This document shows positions 46,499 through 54,682 of a DNA stretch of 64,000 nucleotides, one piece after another. The DNA comes from an uncultured Clostridia bacterium. Its GTDB lineage: Bacteria > Bacillota > Clostridia > TANB77 > UBA1234. Within the stretch, counting starts at the first letter, position 1. Each line of letters begins with the position of its first letter. Both the position numbers and the translations under genes were made by a program. Where the stretch lies: assembly GCA_934169745.1 (NCBI GenBank), contig CAKPOE010000008.1, positions 1 to 64,000 of the forward strand, read 5' to 3'. The notes beneath the pieces are model-generated. The model was given only the letters and a program-made list of their open reading frames with translations, was not told where the DNA came from and ran no database searches.

Positions 46499-47236
46499 AT
46501 GGAACTAAAAGAGAATGAAAGAATTGACGATTTACAATTTAAAGGCTTAAAAATAATTCAAAACAAAAATGGATTTTGCTTTGGAATTGATGCTGTGTTA
46601 CTTTCAGATTTTGCAAAGGGAATAAAACCAAATGCAACTGTTGTTGACTTTTGTACAGGTACTGGAATTATTCCTATTCTTTTAAGCGGAAAGACAGCAG
46701 CTAATAAAATATACGGAATAGAAATACAAGAAGATGTTGCAGAGATGGCACATAGAAGTGTTGAAATGAACGAATTGCAAGAAAAGATTGAAATTGTAAA
46801 TCGCGATTTAAATAATATAAAAGATATAATTTGTGCAGGAAGCGTGGACGCAGTTACAGTAAATCCTCCTTACAAGAAAAGGGGAAGTGGAATTATAAAT
46901 GAAAAGGATACAAAAACAATTTCTAGGCATGAAATTTCTTGCACATTAGAAGATATAATAAAAGAATCAGCAAGAATATTAAAATCTGGCGGAAGTATGT
47001 ACATGATACATAAATCTGAGCGCCTAGTTGATGCTTTATGTTCTATGAGAAAAGAAAAAATTGAACCTAAACGAATTAGATTTATACATCCAAGTATAGG
47101 TCAAGCGCCAAATTTGGTACTAATAGAAGGAGTAAGAAGTGGTGGAAATTTTTTAAAGATAGAAAATCCATTGTATGTTTATGATACGGAAGGAAATTAC
47201 ACAGAAGAAATAAAGAAAATATATGGATTACTTTAA
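46499..47236 (+). CDS. tRNA1(Val) adenine-37 N6-methyltransferase-like
   Basis: A 245-aa SAM-dependent methyltransferase. VVDFCTGTGIIPILL near 50-64 binds SAM, and the NPPYKK motif marks N6-adenine methylation of the TrmN6/YfiC type. It is followed by rsmI, the usual partner in Firmicutes. The ribosome site is weak (AAGGAAAT). Confidence 0.88.
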   Translation: MELKENERIDDLQFKGLKIIQNKNGFCFGIDAVLLSDFAKGIKPNATVVDFCTGTGIIPILLSGKTAANKIYGIEIQEDVAEMAHRSVEMNELQEKIEIVNRDLNNIKDIICAGSVDAVTVNPPYKKRGSGIINEKDTKTISRHEISCTLEDIIKESARILKSGGSMYMIHKSERLVDALCSMRKEKIEPKRIRFIHPSIGQAPNLVLIEGVRSGGNFLKIENPLYVYDTEGNYTEEIKKIYGLL

Positions 47237-47248
47237 TATGGAGGAAAT

Positions 47249-48091
47249 ATGGAAACAGGAAAGTTATATTTAGTTGCAACACCTATAGGAAACTTAGAAG
47301 ATATTACATTAAGAGCACTTAGAATACTTAAAGAAGTTGATACAGTCTTAGCAGAAGATACAAGAAAAACAAAACAATTATTAAATCATTTTGAAATATC
47401 AAAACCATTAATTAGTTTTTATCGTCATAATGAAGGTGTAAAAAGTGAATATGTAATTTCTCTTTTAAAGGAGGGAAAAAATCTAGCTCTAGTTTCAGAT
47501 GCTGGAACTCCTGCAATATCAGATCCAGGCGAAGATTTGGTTAGAGCATGCATAGAAAACGAAATAGAAATAATTCCAATACCAGGCTCGGTAGCATTTG
47601 TGCAAGGGCTGATTTGTTCAGGTCTAGATACGACTAGATTTGTATTTGAAGGATTTTTATCAATAAATAGAAGAGTAAGAAAAGAAAGATTGAAAGAATT
47701 AGAAAACGAAACAAGAACAATGATATTTTATGAAGCACCACACAAATTACGAAATACTATTGATGATTTTTGCGATACATTTGGAGAAGAAAGAAGAATT
47801 GTTTTAGCAAGAGAAATAACTAAAATTCACGAAGAACATCTAAGATTTACACTTGGTGAAGCTAAAGAATATTACAAAGAAAAAGATATAAAAGGTGAAT
47901 TTGTTATTATTGTTGAAGGTAAAAAAATAGAAGAAGCAGACAAGATAAGTGATGAGACAATAGAGGCGTTGATGGAAAGATATATGGAGAAAGGCTTCGA
48001 TAAAAAAGAAGCAATGAAGTTGGTAGCAAAAGATAAAAGAATAACAAAGTCAGAAGTATATAAATATTTATTAAAGAAAACAGAAAAATGA
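47249..48091 (+). CDS. rsmI: 16S rRNA (cytidine-1402-2'-O)-methyltransferase RsmI
   Basis: A 280-aa protein of the tetrapyrrole methylase fold. GKLYLVATPIGNLEDITLRAL, AEDTRKTKQLL and SDAGTPAISDPGE are diagnostic. GGAGG precedes ATG. It ends the walRK-lepB-holB-ricT run. Confidence 0.95.
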   Translation: METGKLYLVATPIGNLEDITLRALRILKEVDTVLAEDTRKTKQLLNHFEISKPLISFYRHNEGVKSEYVISLLKEGKNLALVSDAGTPAISDPGEDLVRACIENEIEIIPIPGSVAFVQGLICSGLDTTRFVFEGFLSINRRVRKERLKELENETRTMIFYEAPHKLRNTIDDFCDTFGEERRIVLAREITKIHEEHLRFTLGEAKEYYKEKDIKGEFVIIVEGKKIEEADKISDETIEALMERYMEKGFDKKEAMKLVAKDKRITKSEVYKYLLKKTEK

Positions 48092-48099
48092 AAAATAAA

Positions 48100-48121
48100 A
48101 AGAGTTCCAAGCGGAACTCTA
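48100..48121 (-). terminator. Terminator of abrB
   Basis: AGAGTTCC / GGAACTCT stem; on the minus strand it is followed by TTTTTATTTTT. Confidence 0.75.
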
Positions 48122-48155
48122 AGTATGAAAATACTTGATTTTCATTTTTCTTTTC

Positions 48156-48395
48156 TTACTTCTTCATTTCTTCTAGGCAATTTTTACAAACGTTTTTACC
48201 CTTGAAAGAAACAACTTCTGTAGCATCCCCACAGAAAATGCAAGCAGGTTCATATTTCTTCAAAATAATTGAAGAATTATCAACATAAATCTCCAAAGAA
48301 TCTTTTATGTCGATATTAAGAGTTCTTCTTAACTCAATAGGTAGAACAACCCTTCCTAGCTCGTCTATCCTTCTAACAATACCAGTTGACTTCAT
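48156..48395 (-). CDS. abrB: AbrB-family transition-state regulator
   Basis: A 79-aa DNA-binding protein. MKSTGIVRRIDELGRVVLPIELRR is the AbrB swapped-hairpin domain. The C-terminal CIFCG...CKNC may bind zinc, common in clostridial members. It likely controls stationary-phase or sporulation genes. GGAGGTTA precedes ATG. Confidence 0.92.
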   Translation of the reverse strand: MKSTGIVRRIDELGRVVLPIELRRTLNIDIKDSLEIYVDNSSIILKKYEPACIFCGDATEVVSFKGKNVCKNCLEEMKK

Positions 48396-48569
48396 AACAA
48401 TAACCTCCTAAACAATATTTTCTTATGACGTAAAATAATATAGCACAAAAAAATGAAGTCGTCAACAGAAAATGTAAAAAAAAGGAAAAATTCATAAAAA
48501 TATGTAGGATTAAGAAGAACACTAAAAATTATATAATAGCAAGCTAAAATGTAATTCGCGGGGGACTTA

Positions 48570-48598
48570 TTGACTTTTTACATAAAATATACTAAAAT
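48570..48598 (+). promoter_or_regulatory. Promoter of the candidate antitoxin RNA
   Basis: TTGACT (48570-48575), 17 bp, TAAAAT (48593-48598). Confidence 0.7.
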
Positions 48599-48603
48599 GG
48601 ATA

Positions 48604-48690
48604 TAGATGAAGGAAATCCGCATAAGCGGCTAACCGGTAATAATTTTAAAAAATAATCACTCGTTGGTTAGGACAGAGTGATTATTTTTT
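48604..48690 (+). ncRNA. Candidate antitoxin RNA (type I toxin-antitoxin)
   Basis: An RNA of about 87 nt predicted from the promoter at 48570 to the terminator at 48690. It has no open frame. Its 5' segment (48606-48635, GATGAAGGAAAT ... GCGGCTAACC) nearly repeats the 5' segment of the convergent toxin mRNA (48822-48849 on the minus strand). It overlaps the 3' end of the toxin mRNA at the shared terminator. Near-palindromic GGCTAACC could pair with GGTTAACC of the toxin mRNA. Confidence 0.6.
48648..48690. terminator. Bidirectional terminator shared by two convergent RNAs
   Basis: The stem AAAAAATAATCACTC / GAGTGATTATTTTTT is perfect, with a 13-base loop. It works for the plus-strand RNA and for the minus-strand toxin mRNA, whose stop codon lies in the stem. 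Confidence 0.85.
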
Positions 48691-48771
48691 GCGTCTATCG
48701 AGTATCCTCTTCAAGACGATAGCTATAACAATAACTATAATTGCATCTAATATGTAATCATTCGTTATCAT
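48682..48771 (-). CDS. Candidate type I toxin, 29-aa membrane peptide (Fst/Ldr-like)
   Basis: Starts at ATG 48771 behind AAAGGAG (8-base spacing). The peptide has MITNDYILDA, one hydrophobic helix (IIVIVIAIVL), and a charged end KRILDRRKK, like Fst/Ldr membrane toxins. The upstream CCTCCT can pair with the ribosome site, and AACCATCTC can pair with GAGATGGT, so translation looks structure-controlled. A promoter TTGTGG/TATAAT lies at 48885-48857. The frame stays open upstream, but that part lies across the promoter. Confidence 0.6.
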   Translation of the reverse strand: MITNDYILDAIIVIVIAIVLKRILDRRKK

Positions 48772-48856
48772 AGCACCATCTCCTTTCATCATAGGAGGTA
48801 AATCCAAGCGAACAAAGAGATGGTTAACCGCTCTGCTATTTCCTTCACCTGGATAC

Positions 48857-48885
48857 ATTATATCATATTGACTTATAGTCCACAA
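48857..48885 (-). promoter_or_regulatory. Promoter of the candidate toxin mRNA
   Basis: On the minus strand, TTGTGG (48885-48880), 17 bp, TATAAT (48862-48857). Confidence 0.7.
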
Positions 48886-48953
48886 GGCGAACACTTAAAA
48901 ATATGTTATGAATTGTCGGAAAATCGGTCATCGGTGTATAAACAGTCGCAAGC

Positions 48954-48984
48954 GTTGTAGAGTGTGGGCAGCGACCCCTACAGC
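48954..48984. repeat. Short relative of the GTTGTAGGG element
   Basis: GTTGTAG at 48954-48960 and CCCTACAGC at 48976-48984 are nearly inverted, resembling the ends of the element at 22862-23034. The upstream CGGAAAATCGG...TCGGTGTATA also resembles the edge of the 24.2-kb repeat. Confidence 0.4.
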
Positions 48985-49024
48985 TTTGAATCTAGGCTAT
49001 CTATAATAGCTTTGATTTCCAAAT

Positions 49025-49826
49025 TTAGCGCGATGGCTCAATATCTTTTCTGAATTTATTAATAATTCTCATTGTTTCAGAATAATCAACGTCAGAGTAT
49101 CTTTTTGCTTTCTCTGTAGGATTAGGATAATCATATTTTAAATATTTTTCATAACATTCTTCTCTCATGGATTGTTCAACAGAACAATATAATCCCAATA
49201 AAGTAGACCTTTTTTCTTTTAAAAGCTTTTTTGGATCATCAGAGAATGATATTTCGGACAATAACTTTTCTCCGAATATTTTTTCGAGTTCGAGTACAAC
49301 TTGAACTTCTTTGTTATACCCACATCCATTAGTAAGTAAACCATATTTTAGAGCGAGTTTTCGGGTTAAGTATTCATTAATTCCTTCTGCTAGCCCTTTT
49401 CCACCACCACTTCCGCAAAAATGTAGTGTTTCATGAAGAAGAATTTCGTTAAAATATTGTAATGGACTAAGATGTTCTTCATATACATGATTTATATAAT
49501 CATTAAAAGTATAATCATTTTTAAGAAGAGTATTCTTATTATATAATGGAGAGACAGTAGCAGTATTACCAATATTACTTCCTAATAATTCATAAGCTGT
49601 AAGTGGAAAATAAAAATGTCCACGAGCAACATAAAGAGAAATTGTTCCAGTATCCTTTATATAAATTCTGTCACTTAAATCAGGCGAATCTATGTTGAAA
49701 TTAGGTGGTAAATGAACCATTCCGAGGATACTCTTTAAGAATAATTGAAATATATTTTTTTATTTGTTCTGCAAGTAAATTTTTATCTGAAGTTATTGTA
49801 TTTTCAATATTAATAGGTAAAGCCAT
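49025..49826 (-). CDS. Zincin-like putative metallopeptidase, read through a +1 frameshift at CGG
   Basis: The first frame begins at ATG 49826 (MALPINIENTITSDKNLLAE) with a good AGGTGAT site and stops at 49701. The main part (231 aa) lies in the +1 frame and has no convincing ribosome site of its own. The switch fits CGG at 49724-49722 (TAT CCT CGG AAT): skipping C gives CCT GGA ATG GTT. The combined product is about 266 aa. HETLHFCGSGGGKGLAEGINEYL near 130-150 is an HExxH zinc motif followed by a Glu, as in gluzincins. Function unknown. The alternative is a small upstream gene coupled to the main one. Confidence 0.65.
49722..49724 (-). other. Candidate +1 frameshift site (CGG), zincin-like gene
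   Basis: Minus-strand context TAT CCT CGG AAT GGT. The two open frames overlap by about 60 nt, including this codon. Confidence 0.6.
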
Positions 49827-50027
49827 AAAATCACCTCAACTTGTTTGAATTTTCTAAAATTTTGATGAAAAAATAGTAATGTTAATTTACATTATAGCAG
49901 ATATTAGGTAGAAATTCAAATAGTGAGCAAAATATCTATCAACAGAAACAAATTACTATGTATTCGTTTTCTAATGAAATACATAATTCTATTCTTTATG
50001 AATAGAATTAAAAAAGGGTGTGAGTAC

Positions 50028-50603
50028 GTGGAAAAAGTGTGGATTTTTATGATAATTTTTTCATTTGTATTTGCTGTGTGCGTTGGAAATGTTCAAGAAG
50101 TTGTAAAATCGCTATTTGAATCAACGAGTACAGCAATAGAATTATGTATAAGTATTGCTGGCATTATGTGTATGTGGTCTGGTTTTATGAATATTGCGGA
50201 GAAAGGTGGAGTTGTATCAAGCTTTTCAAAACTAGTGACACCAATTACAAGACTTCTATTTCCAGAATTACCAAAGGGAAGTGAGGCTAGTGGTCATATA
50301 GCTATAAACATGACAGCTAATATGCTTGGACTTGGAAATGTTGCTACTCCGATGGGAATAAAAGCAATGGAAAAGTTACAGGAACTAAATAAAACCCCAA
50401 CACGATTATCAAAATCACAACTTATGTTTGTTGTATTAAATACAGCTTCAATACAACTTATACCAACTACAGTAATTGCAATAAGAGCAAATCTTGGATC
50501 AACTAACCCAAATTCAATTGTATTCCCCACAATTGTTTCCAGTGTGATTTCTGTAATCGTTGGAATCATACTTGTAAACTTTGTGTGCAGAAAGGATAAG
50601 TAA
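50028..50603 (+). CDS. spmA: Spore maturation protein A
   Basis: A 191-aa membrane protein needed for spore core dehydration. GTG 50028 (MEKVWIFMIIFSFVFAVCVGN) matches the family start. NMTANMLGLGNVATPMGIKAM is the conserved core (nucleoside-recognition domain). spmB follows with no gap. It supports a spore-forming host. Confidence 0.92.
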   Translation: MEKVWIFMIIFSFVFAVCVGNVQEVVKSLFESTSTAIELCISIAGIMCMWSGFMNIAEKGGVVSSFSKLVTPITRLLFPELPKGSEASGHIAINMTANMLGLGNVATPMGIKAMEKLQELNKTPTRLSKSQLMFVVLNTASIQLIPTTVIAIRANLGSTNPNSIVFPTIVSSVISVIVGIILVNFVCRKDK

Positions 50604-51123
50604 ATGAAAATACTTGAATACATATCATATATGATTGTTCCAATAATGATAATGTATATAATCTTAAGTGCAAGTAGAAAAAAGATAAAAGTGTATGATT
50701 GTTTTGTTGATGGTGTGTTTGAAGGAGCAAAAACAACTTTTAGAATTTTTCCAAATATACTTGCGATAATCGTTGCTATAACAATATTTAGAAGCTCAGG
50801 AGCTTTGGAATTAATAATAAAATTAATAGAACCAATAACAAATCTTTTTAAGATACCAAAAGAAATAATTCCTCTTGGATTTATGAGTAGCGTATCACGG
50901 AGGAGCTTCACTTGGATTGCTTATGGATACTTTAAAGCAATATGGAACAGACACAGTAATAGGAAAAACAGCATCTACAATTTTAGGTAGCAGTGAAACC
51001 ACGTTGTATGTATTAGCTGTTTACTTATCAGTGGGAAAAATAAAAGACACAAGAGGTGCATTGTGGATTGGAATAGTTTGTGATATTGTTGCAATATATA
51101 TGGCGGTATTGCTCTGTAAATAA
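50604..51123 (+). CDS. spmB: Spore maturation protein B, read through a +1 frameshift at CGG
   Basis: The first frame (ATG 50604) runs to a stop at 50990; the last part continues in the +1 frame to 51123. The shift fits CGG at 50898-50900 (GTA TCA CGG AGG). Skipping the C gives TCA GGA GGA GCT TCA CTT GGA, restoring the SGxASLG motif of SpmB and then the C-terminal STILGSSETTLYVLAVYL. Restored length is 172 aa, normal for the family. A stop in the second frame at 50884-50886 puts the switch after that point. Confidence 0.85.
50898..50900 (+). other. Candidate +1 frameshift site (CGG), spmB
   Basis: Context AGC GTA TCA CGG AGG AGC. The conserved SGGA motif appears only if C50898 is skipped. 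Confidence 0.75.
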
Positions 51124-51196
51124 TTGTCGACCAAAGTCGAAAAAACACGAAAACATTGCGAGAGTAAAGAAAAATGAAATATTTTTATAAAAAGTA

Positions 51197-51224
51197 TTGA
51201 CAAGAAATTTAATCGTGGTAAAAT
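51197..51224 (+). promoter_or_regulatory. Promoter of the Tad/Flp-like cluster
   Basis: TTGACA (51197-51202), 16 bp, TAAAAT (51219-51224). Confidence 0.65.
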
Positions 51225-51264
51225 GAGCGCATAAAAAGTAAATTAAAACAAGGATGTGAAAGCC

Positions 51265-52095
51265 ATGATTAATTACTTACTCATTTGTTTACTTTTTGTT
51301 ATTTCGATTATATTTGCAGACCAATTCTTAATAAAATGGAAAGCAGAAAGATACAAAAAGAAACATACACAGAATTCAAAGACAAAAGAAAATTTTTTCA
51401 AACACTTTATTTCAAAAATCAATTTTATAAAGACAAAAGAAAACTTTTTATCTAAGCAAGGATACCCACTAAAATTAAATGTAATTTCATATTATACATT
51501 AAAAATAATTTTAATGCTTTTGTTTTTTATAGCAGGCACGATAAATTATAATTCTTATTTTGTTGCCATTATTTTTGGCACACTAGGATATTTTATTATA
51601 GATGTGCTTATCTATATAAATAAAAAATCACGTGATAGTGAAATCTGTACGGATTTAATGCATGTTACAGATTCAATTTCTTTGCAACTTTCTGCGCATG
51701 TCTCGCTCAAAAATTCCTTAAAAAAGCAGTATGAAAATTGTAAAAATAAAGATTTAAAAAAAGCTTTGCTAGAGCTTTCGATGAAGTATGAACTTTCAGA
51801 ATTAAATATTATAGAGGCGACAAAAACATTGGAAGATAAATTTGATGTTTTAGAAATCAGTATGTTTTGTAAAGCACTTGCCACATATAATGAAACTACA
51901 GAAATAGAAAATGTATTAGCAAACCTTTCGACCATGCTGAAAGAAAAAAACATTGAAAAACTAAAACAAAACACTGTAACAAAAATAATATATATAACAT
52001 TTGGCGTTGTTGTAGCATTGGGAAACATTATATTAATAACATTTTATCCATTATTCACAAGTATTGGACAAGGGTTTAATGATATTTTCAAGTAA
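51265..52095 (+). CDS. TadB/TadC-like pilus inner-membrane protein
   Basis: A 276-aa protein with transmembrane segments near 3-20, 80-115 and 245-270, and a type II secretion F-like domain (LMHVTDSISLQLSAHVSLKNSL ... LANLSTMLKEKNIEKLKQN) as in Tad platform proteins. ATG 51265 was chosen because the upstream GTG overlaps AAGGAT. First gene of a cluster that lacks the usual TadA ATPase within this window. Confidence 0.7.
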   Translation: MINYLLICLLFVISIIFADQFLIKWKAERYKKKHTQNSKTKENFFKHFISKINFIKTKENFLSKQGYPLKLNVISYYTLKIILMLLFFIAGTINYNSYFVAIIFGTLGYFIIDVLIYINKKSRDSEICTDLMHVTDSISLQLSAHVSLKNSLKKQYENCKNKDLKKALLELSMKYELSELNIIEATKTLEDKFDVLEISMFCKALATYNETTEIENVLANLSTMLKEKNIEKLKQNTVTKIIYITFGVVVALGNIILITFYPLFTSIGQGFNDIFK

Positions 52096-52110
52096 AGGAA
52101 GGAGAAAGTT

Positions 52111-52302
52111 ATGAAAAAATTTATTCAAAAACTAAAAGAAGAAAGAGGATCTGAAATATTGCAAGTAATATTAATATCGGGACTTTTATTGGTAATTATA
52201 ATAACATTATTTTATCCTCAAATGCAAACACTTTTCAACAACATGATGAGTACAATTTCTAATTGGTTTGAAAATGTTGGTAGTAAGCCGTTCGGCGTAT
52301 AG
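52111..52302 (+). CDS. Flp-type small pilin
   Basis: A 63-aa protein: ERGSEILQVILISGLLLVIIITLFYPQM has the hydrophobic N-terminal helix of Flp/Fap-like pilins, followed by LFNNMMSTISNWFENVG. AAGGAAGGAG precedes ATG. It would be the main subunit of a thin pilus. Confidence 0.75.
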   Translation: MKKFIQKLKEERGSEILQVILISGLLLVIIITLFYPQMQTLFNNMMSTISNWFENVGSKPFGV

Positions 52303-52311
52303 GAGGTAATA

Positions 52312-53028
52312 ATGAAGCGAAAGATTAGCATACTAACTATAGCAATCGTACTAACAGTAATTCTTTTTTCGGTGTCAACCTATCTTCAACGAAAGCTTAT
52401 AAATTATGAGCCAGTAACAAAGTGTTATGTCGCAAAAGAAAATATTGAGCGATATGAAAAAGCGGAAAAAGAAATGTTTAAAGAAATTCAAATTCCAATA
52501 ACAATTGTTATGAACATGAAGATAATACAAAGTTTAGATGATATAGAAAATCTATATGCAGAAAACAAAGTATATGCAGGACAAATTCTAGTAAAAGAAC
52601 AGTTTAAAACCAGCGAAGAATTATCTCTGTTTGAGGGTGAAAAGGGCAAGGAAAAAATTGCAATTAAAATAAAATCTGCTGAAAATGGCGTTTCGTATAG
52701 AATTAAAGAACGCTCTATAATAAATGTTTATGCAACTCTTAGAACAGAATACGCAAATAATGTGTTCCCTGAAAGAGATAGGCAACTTGTTGGTGGAGGT
52801 GATGATGGTTACTCCGCAATTAAAATATTAAATAGTGTTAGAGTTATAGGTGTGTTTGATAACAATGGATTAGAGATTACAGAGAGGACAGAAGAGCTCA
52901 TTCCAGATACGGTTATGATATCAGTGACACATGACGAAGCACGTGATATTAACTTGATAAGAGATTTGGCCACATTTAATATAACAGAATTAGAGGAGGA
53001 AACTCAAATTGAAGATATTTCTTATTGA
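52312..53028 (+). CDS. SAF-domain pilus assembly protein (CpaB/RcpC-like)
   Basis: A 238-aa secreted or anchored protein: one N-terminal membrane helix, then an SAF-like region (CYVAKENIERYEKAEKEMF) and KVYAGQILVKEQF, as in Flp pilus assembly protein CpaB. GGAGG precedes ATG. It overlaps the next gene by 20 bases. Confidence 0.75.
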   Translation: MKRKISILTIAIVLTVILFSVSTYLQRKLINYEPVTKCYVAKENIERYEKAEKEMFKEIQIPITIVMNMKIIQSLDDIENLYAENKVYAGQILVKEQFKTSEELSLFEGEKGKEKIAIKIKSAENGVSYRIKERSIINVYATLRTEYANNVFPERDRQLVGGGDDGYSAIKILNSVRVIGVFDNNGLEITERTEELIPDTVMISVTHDEARDINLIRDLATFNITELEEETQIEDISY

Positions 53029-53320
53029 TAGATATAATAAAAATTATGACATCGTAAAAGGCTTGCAAACATATGGAATAGAAAACGTTGAGACAAAAGA
53101 AAATACAAAAATAAAAGCGACAAAAAATGATGTGTTAATTTTATTAGAAGATAGCGATTTTGAAGCTTTGTCTAAAACAACGAAAGTAATATGGATTACT
53201 AAAAACAAGAATGAAAAAGATATTTGGAAATTTGTTAATTTATATAATTGTATCGACATAATAGATGCGAATTTGGATAGGGAATATATTATAAAACGTA
53301 TAGCTCAAAATATAGCATGA
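53009..53320 (+). CDS. Receiver-like small protein (TadZ/CpaE N-terminal-like)
   Basis: A 103-aa protein starting at TTG 53009 behind GAGGAGG. The fold looks like a response-regulator receiver (MKIFLIDRYNKNYDIVKGL ... NDVLILLEDSDFEAL), without a clear phosphate-accepting Asp. CpaE/TadZ proteins carry such a domain before an ATPase, which is absent here. Confidence 0.45.
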   Translation: MKIFLIDRYNKNYDIVKGLQTYGIENVETKENTKIKATKNDVLILLEDSDFEALSKTTKVIWITKNKNEKDIWKFVNLYNCIDIIDANLDREYIIKRIAQNIA

Positions 53321-53331
53321 AAGGAGAAACA

Positions 53332-54577
53332 ATGAAAAAGTTAATATTTATTGTAATGTTAATGGCTGTATTATGCGTCAATCAAGCAAATATAAGTTAC
53401 GCACTTGAATTTTCAGACACGAAAAATCATTGGGCAGAGAACTATATAAATAGACTTGTACTAAATGATGTTATAAATGGTTACGAAGATGGTACTTTTA
53501 AACCAGATAATAATGTCACAGTGGCAGAGTTTTTAAAGATGATAGTGCAATATACGGAATATAAAAAGGTGTATGAAGGAGAACGTTGGCCTGACTGGTA
53601 CATTAACACAGCAAAACATTATGGTTTTATAAAAGAAAACGAATTTGAAGATTATAATGCACCAATAAAAAGAAACGATGTTGCTAGAATACTTGCAAGA
53701 TATATAAATGTTGATGATATTAAAAAAATTAAAAACAATTTTAATGATGAAGTATCAGATGATGTTTTAAAGCTTTCTGAACTCGGAGTAGTAACAGGGT
53801 ATAACGATGGCACCTTTAAAGGAAATGATTTTGTTACAAGAGCAGAAGCTTCAACGATTATATGTAGAGCTGTAAAAACAAGAAGAGAACTAGTTGCAAA
53901 TCGAAAATATGATTTAAAAAATAGTGAAAGGTTAACCAATATAAATAAAAATCCAACATATGAAAGTAGTTATAGCAATAGATACGAGGTCCGAAATGGA
54001 AAGGTGTATTTTTTTGATAATGGAAGATATGCTAAACTTGATGGATATACAATAAATGAAAAGTACATATCAAACCAAAAATTAATTAATCTAATAGAAA
54101 GTTTAATACAAGAAGATGGGTACGTTGCAGTAAGCTATGTACCAGATGAAAAATTACTCGATAAAATAATCGTTAATTTTGGAAGACAAGAAGGATATGT
54201 ATATAATAATAGCTATGCTTTTGGATATGTATTTTATGAGGACAAGCCTTTTGAACTTAGAAGAATATCTATGAACGAGAATTTAAGCGAAGAGTGTTTT
54301 ATGAAAATCACAATAGCAAGAATGTGGAAAGACTTTGCAGATTTACAAAGGCGGTGAGTATGCACATGAACTAAATAACGAAAGGTTACTTAGATCTCTG
54401 AAAGTCATTTTTGATAACGAAACAGCAAATGGGATATATGAATACATACAAGAATGTATACCTAAACTTATGAAAGAAGGTAGCACAAAAAGATTTGCAG
54501 AGACAAAGAAAATAGGTAAATATGAATTAAACTTATACACAGACAACACAAGAGTTGTAATATATGTTTCAAAATGA
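53332..54577 (+). CDS. SLH-domain secreted protein, read through a +1 frameshift at CGG
   Basis: Starts at ATG 53332 (MKKLIFIVMLMAVLCVNQAN, signal peptide) with AAAGGAG. Two SLH repeats, DTKNHWAENYINRLVLNDVI and a degenerate second (LKLSELGVVTGYNDGTFKG), would anchor it to the cell-wall polymer. The first frame ends AGG CGG TGA at 54349-54357. The +1 frame (AGG, skip C, GGT GAG TAT) continues for 74 more residues to 54577 (EYAHELNNERLLRSLKVIF). The frames overlap by only about 41 nt, so the switch site is well fixed. Without the shift the protein ends right after CGG. Confidence 0.75.
54352..54354 (+). other. Candidate +1 frameshift site (CGG before TGA), SLH gene
   Basis: Context CAA AGG CGG TGA GTA. 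If read as Arg, the next codon is a stop; if C is skipped, translation goes on for 74 residues. Confidence 0.7.
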
Positions 54578-54626
54578 TTTCAATTTTGAAAGCAAAAGCT
54601 TTCAAACCAGTAATACTAAATGTTTT

Positions 54627-54662
54627 CATAAAGAAATAGGGCCCTTAACCTATTTCTTTATG
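54627..54662. repeat. Perfect 14-bp hairpin before the next pilus gene
   Basis: CATAAAGAAATAGG / CCTATTTCTTTATG with an 8-base loop (GCCCTTAA). No T-run follows; the next gene's GGAGG is 11 bases further on. It may be an RNA-processing or attenuation element. Confidence 0.7.
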
Positions 54663-54682
54663 AGGCCCCTAAAGGAGGACAA

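Noticed and set aside
48604..48690. Riboswitch in front of abrB or the toxin gene
   Set aside because: The sequence matches no riboswitch core that I know, and the promoter/terminator layout fits a small RNA better.
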